Below are positions 14,777 to 22,430 of a DNA stretch of 25,793 bases, piece by piece (the first letter of the stretch is position 1; each line of letters opens with the position of its first letter). The position numbers and the translations under genes are program-made. Below the pieces are notes generated by a model that worked only from the letters and a program-made list of their open reading frames with translations, made no database searches and was not told the origin of the DNA. The stretch is from positions 1-25,793 of IMG/VR virus record IMGVR_UViG_3300025890_000140. One strand, given 5' to 3'. This DNA comes from a virus.

Positions 14777-17700
14777 TGCAAATATTTGATGTAGAAATTG
14801 CCCCAGGTGTTGTAGAAACAGTTGAGGCAAAAAATGCCGATGAAGCAAGAAAAAAAGTAAAAGCTTTGATAGCTCAAGGTGCCATGTCCCCTTTCTATGA
14901 CGAGCTTTTTTTTGACTATGAAACTGGTGTAGATAATAAAAGGTTAAGAAGAAACTTGGCCATGGCTGAAACCACAGAAGAACAAAACAAAGTTCTTACA
15001 AACATCATACAAGCAACACAAAAATCAGATACAGCTTCCGAACAAGATAATATATTAGTTAATGAAGTAGGTGAACAAGGCTTTACTAGAAATACAAAAG
15101 GTCAAATAGCTTTGACACCTTATGGTATGAAACAACTTGGTTTTGGCAAACTTATTAAAACAGAAACACTTACTGATGGTTCAATAATTAACAAAAATAC
15201 TGTTATAGATGAAAACGATTTTAATCTAAAAACAGGAGATCTTTCTGATTTTGCAGGAGTTGCTGGACCTATTATAGGTACTATTGCTGCCTTTTCACCA
15301 CAGCTTAAAGTCCTTAAAGGTCTTGAATTTATAAGCAAAAGACCAGTGTTTTCTCGTATGTTTATGGCTGGTGTTGGTAGTGCTGGTGGTAAAGCTGTTG
15401 AAGAAGAAGTTATTGAAACCTTAGAGGGATTTCAACTACAAGAAAGAGATGCTATTAATAATTTGTATAAACAAGAATTTGTCTTGGGATCTGTAGCACA
15501 AGGTCTAGGTGAAGGTGTATTTAAAATTTATCAAACATTTTTAGGAGCAAGGGCTCCTACCGCTGATAAACGAATATTATTTCAACAAAATCAAAATAGA
15601 TCTGTCGCTGATGTGATGAAACTTGATGTTGAACTTGGTAAAGAGGCAACTGAAAAACAAATTAAAAAAGCTATTAAAGATGGCAAAGTTAAGAAATTTA
15701 ATTGGAAAATGGATAAAACTACTGGAGCCGTCCCTTCACAACAAACACTCCAGAGAGAGTTGCCAGGAAGAGGTCAAAGTATTGCAGAGCAGGTTATAGG
15801 TAATAACAGAGATGAAAAAAATGCTGCATATCTTATGGCAGAACTCAATTACATCATGCGTGGTGTCAAAGATGAAAAAGCAGCACTTGACTCTTACATA
15901 TCGCAATCTCAAAAAGGCAGGCTTGATGAATCTATTAATGAAAAATTACAAAGCTTAAGAAGTAAAGAAACAGATGTAACAAATAGATTAGAAGAATTAT
16001 TAAAAGAAGTTACTGAAGATGCTTTAGAGGTAGGTAATTACGGCAACATACCTAGCAGAAGAGAGTTTGGTGAAACCATAAAAGAAACTGTGTCAACAGC
16101 TAGAGCATTTGTTACAAGAGAAATGGGTGCTGAATACAAAGCGATAGATAATTCTATGAAAGATATGCGTAGTATCTTTAAAATGGAAAAAGATGATTTT
16201 GGCGAACTACAATTAGTTGGAAGAGCCAGACCAGGACAGTTAGATGAAAGAGGCATGCAAGCTAAAGATATTACTGTACCCAAAGGTGGTGAAGAACAAG
16301 CTGTAGCTAATACCATAAATGCAACAATTAATGATACTGCTAATACTTATTTTGAAAAGTCTTTATTTAGAATTAAATCATTTCAAGACGATTTCCCTGG
16401 TTACGATTTAAGTATTCAAGATCCTAATGTTAAAGGTGGGACAATAAAACAAATTGAAGAAAAGTTTAAAGAACTTTATAAAATGACTACGCCAAAAGCT
16501 ACAGAACAAGGTCAAGGTATAAGTTTGTTTCAATTAAGAAACTTAGTTAAGGATTTAGATTTATATATAAAAGAAAGTCCATTGCCTACACCACAAAGAG
16601 AGCTTTTATATGATTTAAAAAGATTTATAGATGCTTATGGTGTTGATAATCCTAAAAGCATAATGACTGATTTAACTAAAGAATCATTAGCAACTATTAA
16701 TACAAGATTAAAGCGTCAAGGTATAACTATGACAAGAGAGCAAGATCAAACAATTAAAAACTCTCTTAATTTATTGCGTGATACAAACAGAAAAAATGCA
16801 CAAAGAATGCAACCATTTGATAATTTAAACATACAAAAAATTATCTCTAACGCATCTAAAGGTGCACACCCACCAGATGAAATATATCAAAGGGTATTCT
16901 TGGGTGGATCTGCTAAAGATTTAGATGATTTATTTAGAGCTACAAGAAACTATGATGAATATTTAAAAGCTATAGGTAAAGAACCGGTCACAGAACGTAG
17001 GTTAAAAGCACAATTAAAGAAGAAGTTTTTTGATGATGCTGTATATAAAGCTACAGATGGTGAAACACAAAGGATTAACTTTACTACCTTTGCAAGACAG
17101 TTTGATAACTTTGATAAAGATATGATGAACAACGGCAAGTTAGATGTTTTATTTAGAAATACTGTTGGTAATACAAGCGGTAGACTTGTTAGGGAAACTA
17201 TAAGAAATATAAATAGAGTGCAACCTAACCTCAAACCACAACAACTAAGAGATCTTGTAGATGATTTCACTGGCACAAACATAGGCTTAGATGCAAGTGA
17301 TCAAGGCAAGGCTTTTATAAGGGGTTTAACTGATTTAGCCAATGAATCTGAAAAAGTCCTGAAATTTAGAGCTAATAGAGCTATATCACAGCTACCAGAA
17401 AAAGGTATAGAAGCTACAACAGATACCATATTTAGACCAGGAAATGCTACTGTAATTAATAACTTAAAAGGCACTGTTGATGCAGATGTTTTTAACAGCA
17501 TACAACAGGCAAGTATGATGAAGTTGCTTAAAAGATCAGTTGACTTTAATGGTAAGGGTAAAATTAACGATATATTTAAACCTGGTAACTTAGAAACAGC
17601 CCTTAACAGTTATGGTGATGAAACACTAGAAGCTATGTTTGGCAAAGAAGTAACACAAGGCTTGCGTGCATTTCAAAGAGAAATAGATGTGCTGACTAAG

Positions 17701-18201
17701 GGTGAAAGTGGTAGAGGTGGTAGTGCTGGTGGATTGGTTGCTGCTGGACTTGGTGCTGCTGTAGTTTTTGCACCTTTACAAACCTTACCAGCTTTAATAG
17801 GTTTATCAATAGTAAGAAAGGTATTTGAAAATTCATTTTTAGTTGGGTTATTAACTAAGACAGATCCAGGTAGAATTGCACAGTTGATTCAAGGAGTTGA
17901 AAGAGCGGCAAGACAATTTGGAGTTAGAATGGTTGACGGCACTTATGTTGAACAAACTGTCGACTTTATAGGTGAGGGTATAGATGAGGGTATAAACTTG
18001 GGTAAAACAGCAGTTGGCATTACAGATGAAGAAATATCTAATGCTACCCAACAACTAAGAAACCAAGTAACTGCACCAATTAAACAATTACCAGGACTAC
18101 CACAAGTAACGCCAGTACAAACACCACAAACACCAACAGATCCTTTATCGCAAGAAAGATTAGACTTTGCAGAACAGGTAGCTGGTAGACCTGTACTTTA
18201 G
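14776..18201 (+). CDS. Very large putative internal-virion/ejection protein
   Basis: At 1141 aa it is the longest gene here and the last of the + strand late operon. It opens with a compact domain (about 1-40, IFDVEIAPGVVETVEAKNA then DEARKKVKAL) of the sort that heads many phage core proteins. It has a Gly-rich possible membrane segment near 200-212 (MAGVGSAGGKAVEE), and long Lys/Glu/Gln-rich helical stretches through about 260-980. A Gly/Ala hydrophobic region at about 977-1016 (GGSAGGLVAAGLGAAVVFAP) could insert in membrane, followed by a Pro/Gln-rich tail. Size, helical content and end-of-operon position match T7 gp15/gp16-like ejection proteins, but no lytic transglycosylase motif is evident to me. 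Its stop overlaps that of the opposing primase gene. Confidence 0.6.
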   Translation: MQIFDVEIAPGVVETVEAKNADEARKKVKALIAQGAMSPFYDELFFDYETGVDNKRLRRNLAMAETTEEQNKVLTNIIQATQKSDTASEQDNILVNEVGEQGFTRNTKGQIALTPYGMKQLGFGKLIKTETLTDGSIINKNTVIDENDFNLKTGDLSDFAGVAGPIIGTIAAFSPQLKVLKGLEFISKRPVFSRMFMAGVGSAGGKAVEEEVIETLEGFQLQERDAINNLYKQEFVLGSVAQGLGEGVFKIYQTFLGARAPTADKRILFQQNQNRSVADVMKLDVELGKEATEKQIKKAIKDGKVKKFNWKMDKTTGAVPSQQTLQRELPGRGQSIAEQVIGNNRDEKNAAYLMAELNYIMRGVKDEKAALDSYISQSQKGRLDESINEKLQSLRSKETDVTNRLEELLKEVTEDALEVGNYGNIPSRREFGETIKETVSTARAFVTREMGAEYKAIDNSMKDMRSIFKMEKDDFGELQLVGRARPGQLDERGMQAKDITVPKGGEEQAVANTINATINDTANTYFEKSLFRIKSFQDDFPGYDLSIQDPNVKGGTIKQIEEKFKELYKMTTPKATEQGQGISLFQLRNLVKDLDLYIKESPLPTPQRELLYDLKRFIDAYGVDNPKSIMTDLTKESLATINTRLKRQGITMTREQDQTIKNSLNLLRDTNRKNAQRMQPFDNLNIQKIISNASKGAHPPDEIYQRVFLGGSAKDLDDLFRATRNYDEYLKAIGKEPVTERRLKAQLKKKFFDDAVYKATDGETQRINFTTFARQFDNFDKDMMNNGKLDVLFRNTVGNTSGRLVRETIRNINRVQPNLKPQQLRDLVDDFTGTNIGLDASDQGKAFIRGLTDLANESEKVLKFRANRAISQLPEKGIEATTDTIFRPGNATVINNLKGTVDADVFNSIQQASMMKLLKRSVDFNGKGKINDIFKPGNLETALNSYGDETLEAMFGKEVTQGLRAFQREIDVLTKGESGRGGSAGGLVAAGLGAAVVFAPLQTLPALIGLSIVRKVFENSFLVGLLTKTDPGRIAQLIQGVERAARQFGVRMVDGTYVEQTVDFIGEGIDEGINLGKTAVGITDEEISNATQQLRNQVTAPIKQLPGLPQVTPVQTPQTPTDPLSQERLDFAEQVAGRPVL

Positions 18202-20321
18202 TTATCTTCAAAGAAGGTAGGATCTACAGCTACAAACCTTTTAGCTGGTCTGCCTTTACCACCGACTTTAATCTCAACCTCTTGTATCTCCCCTGCGTTC
18301 TTAAGCCTTTCAATAATCTCTTTTACTTCATAAGACTTCATACTTCTAAATAGTTCGTGTCTATCTACCTCTCGTTTAGATATGCCCTCGCCATTCCTGG
18401 ATCTAATAAATGATAGTACCTGTTTAATCTTAGACTCGGTTGCACTACTTGCCACCTTGTCTCTACATGCTTCTATAAACAATAAGTCATAGTATCTAAT
18501 AAAATCTACAGCCCAGCGTGTCACATCTCCTGTAATGGTCATAGCATCAGCATTAGTTGCCAGAGTACATAACAATGCCATACGCATAGCTTTCTCTTTA
18601 GAACGGCTTAGAAGAGGCTCTAGGTTATCTTTTTCAAGTATATCTTGTCGTTTAACTATCTCTCTAGCAAAGTCTTGTAGGATCTCTTCTGATTCCCTGT
18701 CAAAGTTTAATACTATCTGATCAAGATCTAACTCTGCATTATCCCTGGATAGATCACTCATAGTTCCTCTTTGTCTTCTAACATAGTTTACCCAGTTGAC
18801 AATAGAGGTTGGTGGCGATTTGAATCTTTTGAGTTCACCCACTCTCCTTGGCTCTGTAGATTCAACGACTACAAAACGGTTTAGGAACCCGTCTGCAATC
18901 CTGCCACCATTTAACGCACTGTAAAAATTCTTAGGTACTGATAAGCCAACCAATGTAATTGCTGGTTTGTGAGTCACACGGCTCATCATCTGTTCTTTGT
19001 ATTGTTCTTGGACATTCATAAGTGAATAGTTATCTGGTCGCAAAGTACCATGGCAACGACCCCAAGCTTCCATAAGTGTTTGTATGCCATCTTCTTTATT
19101 GGTATTACCTGAATTACTTATGGCTTCTAATCTTTTACCAAACTCATCCATTATGGTTATCTGTGTTGGTCGCATCTTTAATACCGAATGCACAGCACCA
19201 CTTGATGTATAACCATCTCCTACAACAAGCTTGTCATGGTCTGAAGCATTTAAAACTGACTCTACAAATGTTTTTATATTCTCTTTACCCTGACCTGACT
19301 TAGCTATACCCATGAAATACATAGATGAAAAGTTATTCATGTTGGTTCTGTAAATACGACCACAGGTGACACTGGTTAATGCTAATGCACCAACAAGTGA
19401 TAGCTCTGGTTGAGGTACTTGTGCTATCTCTTCACAAAACTTAAACATGTCTTTAAGAAGGCCTGGAGGATTAAATAGATCTTTTGGTTTTTGTATGGTT
19501 TCTGTGGCTTGTATAAATAATGGTGCTATCTTGTTTTTTCTATCGTGTGTACTTTTGACGCTCTCTACTACGCCATCTATCTCTGTCTGTGGTAAGGGTG
19601 GATTGTTATTTTTGTTCCAGTTTTGTAGAAAGATCTTTACAAATTCTGTATTGACATTTTTAGATATTAGGTAGCCTGCAATTCTTGCAGCTCCATCATT
19701 CCTGGATCCTTCTAATACACCATCTAATGAGAAGGGTGCAGTTTGAACTCCTGTATCTGTCTTTGGTACGCCAGTTATCTTTTGAAACTCAACCTCTGTA
19801 AAGTCTGGTAAATCATTGTGATCATAGATCTTCCAGTCCGGGAAGGTGACAGGTTTATATACTTGTCCGTTTGCATGTCTGTTCCAAGGTGCAATTATTA
19901 ATCCACCAACTCCTCTAATATCTATGAGTCTTTCAATGGGAGTGTCGTTAGTTCTTCTTGTAGCAAAGGTAGTGTAGTTCTCTGGGTTGTTATAATAGTA
20001 ATGCATACCCTTACCAGTAATAACTTTGAATGGACAAGCAGGCATATTCTTTTCTACCCAGTCCATAGCCTCTGGAGAGTCAGCATCAACAACCACAAAC
20101 TTACCACAGACAAGTGCAACCTGTAAGTTGTCTCTGCCCTTAAACCATGATTCTACAAGGCTTCTTTCAGGTCTTGACTGTTTGTATTGCTCCCAACTGC
20201 CTAGAAAAGATGGTGGCTTTTTGTTGGATCTTTGTAGAGGTACAACATTATAGCCTTCATCATAATAGGCAAGTGCTTGCTCTAAGGATGTGTCGTCCTC
20301 AGTTATATTGAGCTGAAACAC
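18198..20321 (-). CDS. Primase-polymerase/helicase fusion (Prim-Pol plus DUF3987-like ATPase)
   Basis: A 707-aa replication protein. The N-terminal archaeo-eukaryotic-type Prim-Pol domain (about 10-170) carries Asp79-x-Asp81 (VVVDADS), His107 (GKGMHYYY) and Asp134 (DIRGVGG), the expected catalytic set. A primase C-terminal-like helical segment (about 195-260) follows. The ATPase/helicase domain (about 290-560) has a loop GIAKSGQGKE (339-347), where the usual Ser/Thr after GK is Glu, and Walker B ITIMDEFG (Asp392-Glu393). The C-terminus (about 640-700) looks like a small winged helix (ISKREVDRHELFRSMKS) and ends basic. Such proteins prime and unwind at phage/plasmid origins. The start is GTG, 1 base after the Cro-like gene, without a strong ribosome site of its own, so translation is probably coupled. 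Confidence 0.87.
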   Translation of the reverse strand: MFQLNITEDDTSLEQALAYYDEGYNVVPLQRSNKKPPSFLGSWEQYKQSRPERSLVESWFKGRDNLQVALVCGKFVVVDADSPEAMDWVEKNMPACPFKVITGKGMHYYYNNPENYTTFATRRTNDTPIERLIDIRGVGGLIIAPWNRHANGQVYKPVTFPDWKIYDHNDLPDFTEVEFQKITGVPKTDTGVQTAPFSLDGVLEGSRNDGAARIAGYLISKNVNTEFVKIFLQNWNKNNNPPLPQTEIDGVVESVKSTHDRKNKIAPLFIQATETIQKPKDLFNPPGLLKDMFKFCEEIAQVPQPELSLVGALALTSVTCGRIYRTNMNNFSSMYFMGIAKSGQGKENIKTFVESVLNASDHDKLVVGDGYTSSGAVHSVLKMRPTQITIMDEFGKRLEAISNSGNTNKEDGIQTLMEAWGRCHGTLRPDNYSLMNVQEQYKEQMMSRVTHKPAITLVGLSVPKNFYSALNGGRIADGFLNRFVVVESTEPRRVGELKRFKSPPTSIVNWVNYVRRQRGTMSDLSRDNAELDLDQIVLNFDRESEEILQDFAREIVKRQDILEKDNLEPLLSRSKEKAMRMALLCTLATNADAMTITGDVTRWAVDFIRYYDLLFIEACRDKVASSATESKIKQVLSFIRSRNGEGISKREVDRHELFRSMKSYEVKEIIERLKNAGEIQEVEIKVGGKGRPAKRFVAVDPTFFEDN

Positions 20322-20322
20322 T

Positions 20323-20670
20323 TTAAGCTTCTGTGTCTAGTATTTCAGATATGGGTCCATAAATAGACTCATAATCTAAACGACCTTCAGTTGCTCGTAT
20401 AATTTTTTTTGCTTGATTAATAGTTGGTTGTCTGTATCCATATCTCCAAGACTTACATGATGCTTCAGAACAATCAAACTCTGCCGCAGCTTTTGCTTGT
20501 CCTAAAAATTCTATATAATCTCTAAGTGAATATTTTTTAACCCTCCTATCGGTGTGGTTTGGTTTGATTCCCATAGTTTCAAATTCCTTTAGTTTTCTTG
20601 TTGCTAGTGTCTTTGTTCTAAAATAATAATTCGCTTGCCAGGTTTGGTCTTCTTTATTGATGTTGTCCAT
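20323..20670 (-). CDS. Small HTH protein, Cro-like repressor candidate
   Basis: A 115-aa protein. The segment at about 57-92 (LGQAKAAAEFDCSEASCKSW then RYGYRQPTINQAKKI) reads as a Cro-type helix-turn-helix: A-K-A-A-A-E-F first helix, S-E-A-S-C-K-S-W recognition helix, then the conserved Y-G-x-R-x-P turn and A-x-x-I. The tail RLDYESIYGP resembles the end of Cro proteins. Residues 1-50 are basic. The ATG at 20670 follows GGAGAAG at good spacing. It is divergent from the Sak4 gene across a 102-base region with a promoter and inverted repeats, the classic place for a self-regulating early switch. DNA binding is likely; regulatory role and operator are inferred. Confidence 0.72.
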   Translation of the reverse strand: MDNINKEDQTWQANYYFRTKTLATRKLKEFETMGIKPNHTDRRVKKYSLRDYIEFLGQAKAAAEFDCSEASCKSWRYGYRQPTINQAKKIIRATEGRLDYESIYGPISEILDTEA

Positions 20671-20685
20671 TTACTTCTCCTTTTC

Positions 20686-20713
20686 AACATTATGTTAAAA
20701 TAACATTTTACAT
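20686..20713. promoter_or_regulatory. Inverted-repeat operator candidate
   Basis: Three AACAT half-sites lie here: AACAT (20686-20690), its inverse ATGTT (20692-20696), and AACAT (20702-20706). Two perfect dyads result: AACAT-T-ATGTT and ATGTTA-AAA-TAACAT (20692-20706). They overlap the -35 of the rightward promoter and lie just upstream of the ribosome site of the Cro-like gene, so a protein bound here could block both directions. Binding by the Cro-like protein is inferred from position. Confidence 0.5.
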
Positions 20714-20736
20714 ATTGTACTTATCTGTTATATAAT
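20707..20736 (+). promoter_or_regulatory. Sigma70-type promoter for the Sak4-DUF669 operon
   Basis: A -35 TTTACA (20707-20712, five of six consensus bases) is separated by 18 bases from a perfect -10 TATAAT (20731-20736). Transcription would begin near 20743, giving a leader of about 30 bases to the ATG at 20773. The -35 abuts the AACAT dyads. On the other strand a CATAAT (20694-20689) could be the -10 for the Cro-like gene, but no convincing -35 is visible for it. Confidence 0.65.
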
Positions 20737-20772
20737 ATGCAAGTTAAATTTATTACTACAGGAGAAGTAGAT

Positions 20773-21495
20773 ATGGAAATACAAAATAGAATAGTATCTC
20801 CGCAAAAGTTAGTACAGAACCAAGGTGCAAAAATCTTGGTATATGGTATGGCTGGAGCAGGGAAAACTACATTAGCTAAAACCGCACCAGGTAAGGTACT
20901 TGTTATAAGTGCTGAAGCTGGTTTGTTATCTATTAAAGATGCAAACAATGTTGAAGCTATTGAAGTAAAAGAAGCATCAGAAGTTATGGAACTTCACAAT
21001 GCTTTGAAGTCTGGAGCATTACAATACGATACAGTATGTTTAGATTCAGTATCAGAAATAAGTGAGATCTTACTTACATGGGAGAAGTCTCGTAGTAAAG
21101 ATCCACGTATGGCATACGGTAATGTCCAGGAATCTGTGACAAATTTAATGCGTGCATTTAGAGATTTAAATATGCATGTATTATTTCTTTGTAAAGAAGA
21201 TGTGGTTAATGATGATGGCGTATTAAGACACGCTCCTAAAATGGTCGGTACTAAATTAGGCGAATCAATTACATATTTCTTTGATGAAGTTCTTGCACTT
21301 CGCATCATTGAAGATCAAGATGAGGACGGTAAAAATGTCCAAACGAGATGGCTACAAACTACGTATGGTCAAGGCTATAAAGCTAAAGATCGTAGTGGAA
21401 AGCTGGAGGCTTTTGAGAAGCCAAACATAACTGCCTTAATTGAGAAGTTAGGGTTTACATTAACTAACGACAATATAGGAGAAGCAAATGTCTGA
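20773..21495 (+). CDS. Sak4-like RecA-fold ATPase (AAA_24), single-strand annealing recombinase
   Basis: A 240-aa protein. Walker A GMAGAGKTTLAKTAPG lies at about 25-40 and a Walker B-type strand TVCLDSVSEI at about 83-92. VISAEAGLLSI (about 44-54) and QTTYGQGYKAKDR near the end are typical of the phage Sak4/AAA_24 nucleotide-binding family. Sak4 proteins are RecA-core ATPases that anneal or exchange single strands with the help of an SSB. The frame extends to an ATG at 20737, but that start lies next to the -10 box; the ATG at 20773 has AGGAGA 7 bases upstream and is chosen. It is the first gene of a two-gene operon and overlaps the DUF669 gene by 8 bases. Confidence 0.87.
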   Translation: MEIQNRIVSPQKLVQNQGAKILVYGMAGAGKTTLAKTAPGKVLVISAEAGLLSIKDANNVEAIEVKEASEVMELHNALKSGALQYDTVCLDSVSEISEILLTWEKSRSKDPRMAYGNVQESVTNLMRAFRDLNMHVLFLCKEDVVNDDGVLRHAPKMVGTKLGESITYFFDEVLALRIIEDQDEDGKNVQTRWLQTTYGQGYKAKDRSGKLEAFEKPNITALIEKLGFTLTNDNIGEANV

Positions 21496-21952
21496 TTTCG
21501 GTGATGTAGAATTTTTTGATAACTTGGAGGAACTATCATCAGGTGGTGGTGTCCCTCTTGCTCCAGATGGAGAACATAACGCAAAGGTTATTGCTACAGA
21601 CAAATACAAGTCTAAAGCAGGTAATCATACGCTAAAGGTCACATTTCAATTAGATGGCGGTAAGTATCGTGATCATAATGAATGGTATAACCTTTGGGCT
21701 ACTAACGAAGACAACAAAAGAATAAGCACGGAGATATTTACCAGGCTTACGAAAGCTGTTGGCTTTAAGAAGTATCCAGAGAACCATAGCGACTTTGTTG
21801 GCAAGAGACTGGTGTTAAAGACTGAACAGATTGAAGATCAGTTTGAAGGCGACAATGGAGTGGTAAATACTAAGAAGACTAAGATCCGATTGTATTTGCC
21901 AGAAGCTGATTCTGAAATGAGTCCACCAAAGGAAATGGTCCCTCCTTTTTAA
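21488..21952 (+). CDS. DUF669-family protein, probable SSB-like partner of Sak4
   Basis: A 154-aa protein with the DUF669 pattern: acidic N-terminus with FFDNLEE, then LAPDGEHNAKVIATDKYKSK, KVTFQLDGGKYRD, NLWATN and a KKTKIRLYLP strand, suggesting an OB-like beta barrel. DUF669 genes regularly follow phage Sak4/annealase genes. The C-terminus ends PPKEMVPPF; the terminal Pro-Phe after acidic residues recalls the partner-binding tip of bacterial SSB (IPF). Ribosome site AGGAGA precedes the ATG, which lies inside the Sak4 gene. A strong terminator follows 16 bases after the stop. The SSB role is inferred from family context. Confidence 0.82.
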   Translation: MSDFGDVEFFDNLEELSSGGGVPLAPDGEHNAKVIATDKYKSKAGNHTLKVTFQLDGGKYRDHNEWYNLWATNEDNKRISTEIFTRLTKAVGFKKYPENHSDFVGKRLVLKTEQIEDQFEGDNGVVNTKKTKIRLYLPEADSEMSPPKEMVPPF

Positions 21953-21968
21953 TCTAAGGGATAAAACT

Positions 21969-21991
21969 AAGGGGCTTTATGCCCCTTTTTT
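21969..21991. terminator. Rho-independent terminator, end of Sak4-DUF669 operon
   Basis: A perfect 7-base-pair stem, AAGGGGC (21969-21975) and GCCCCTT (21981-21987), with loop TTTAT, followed by TTTT for the + strand transcript. It lies between convergent operons; on the - strand a weaker U-containing stretch (TTAGTTTTA) follows the hairpin, so it may stop both. Confidence 0.88.
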
Positions 21992-22061
21992 ATTTGTTTT
22001 GTACTAAAGCGTAAATCATTAGTAGCAGTATGCCTAATACGGCATAGAAGCTCATATCCAT
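21990..22061 (-). CDS. 23-aa membrane micro-ORF (putative)
   Basis: A very short frame, MDMSFYAVLGILLLMIYALVQ then NK and stop. It would be a single membrane helix with a polar end. It is supported by a good ribosome site (GAGGAG, in the last codons of the DUF3310 gene), a TAATG overlap with that gene's stop, and by the terminator lying right after its stop, so it fills otherwise empty DNA. Its length gives no statistical support, so chance is possible. If real, it is a one-helix membrane peptide of unknown role. Confidence 0.45.
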   Translation of the reverse strand: MDMSFYAVLGILLLMIYALVQNK

Positions 22062-22282
22062 TACTGCTCCTCTAATTCTTTAATCAAACGATTAAGATAC
22101 CATACAGACTTTTTAAGATCCTCAATGTTTCTACCTTTATGATCTTCTCTCCAAATGTACTTAATTGCTGCAGCTTTTAGGTAGCCTTTAAACTCTTCTC
22201 TGGACAAAGCGGCCTTAATTGCGTCTATACATTCCACGGATCCTGTTCGGTAGTGTGCCGGGTGGTTTACATTATCTGTCAT
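22061..22282 (-). CDS. DUF3310 family protein
   Basis: The 73-aa protein matches the DUF3310 pattern closely: VNHPAHYRTGSVECIDAIKA, then FKGYLKAAAIKYIWREDHKG and DLKKSVWYLNRLI. Members are common in phages and are sometimes annotated as nucleotide kinase-like or linked with nucleotide metabolism, but no activity can be read from the sequence. It lies in the - strand early block, overlapping the 52-aa gene upstream (11 bases) and coupled to the 23-aa frame downstream. The start ATG at 22282 follows GGAGG. Confidence 0.88.
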   Translation of the reverse strand: MTDNVNHPAHYRTGSVECIDAIKAALSREEFKGYLKAAAIKYIWREDHKGRNIEDLKKSVWYLNRLIKELEEQ

Positions 22283-22430
22283 TTTTTTTATCCTCCATCA
22301 TGTTGTTATGCATGTTTAACCAATCTATATCTTCCTCTTCTACTTTTTTATCTGCTAAATAATAAAGATAAGAAGAAACCTCTCTCCATTTTCTATCAAG
22401 AAATCTATCTAATTTTTTAAAAAAATTCAT
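22272..22430 (-). CDS. 52-aa small acidic/basic protein, unknown
   Basis: The frame encodes 52 residues beginning MNFFKKLDRFLDRKW, then REVSSYLYYLADKKVEEEDI, and ending NNMMEDKKNDR. It fills the gap between the RecE-like and DUF3310 genes. Support: ribosome site AGGAG 4 bases before the ATG, coupling with the RecE-like stop just upstream, and an 11-base overlap with DUF3310. It is amphipathic-helical with aromatic residues and no recognised domain. Position suggests a small early phage protein acting on the host or on recombination. Confidence 0.68.
   Translation of the reverse strand: MNFFKKLDRFLDRKWREVSSYLYYLADKKVEEEDIDWLNMHNNMMEDKKNDR

Noticed and set aside
20737-20772. Upstream start for the Sak4-like gene
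   Set aside because: Lies against the -10 box without room for a leader or ribosome site; the ATG at 20773 follows AGGAGA.
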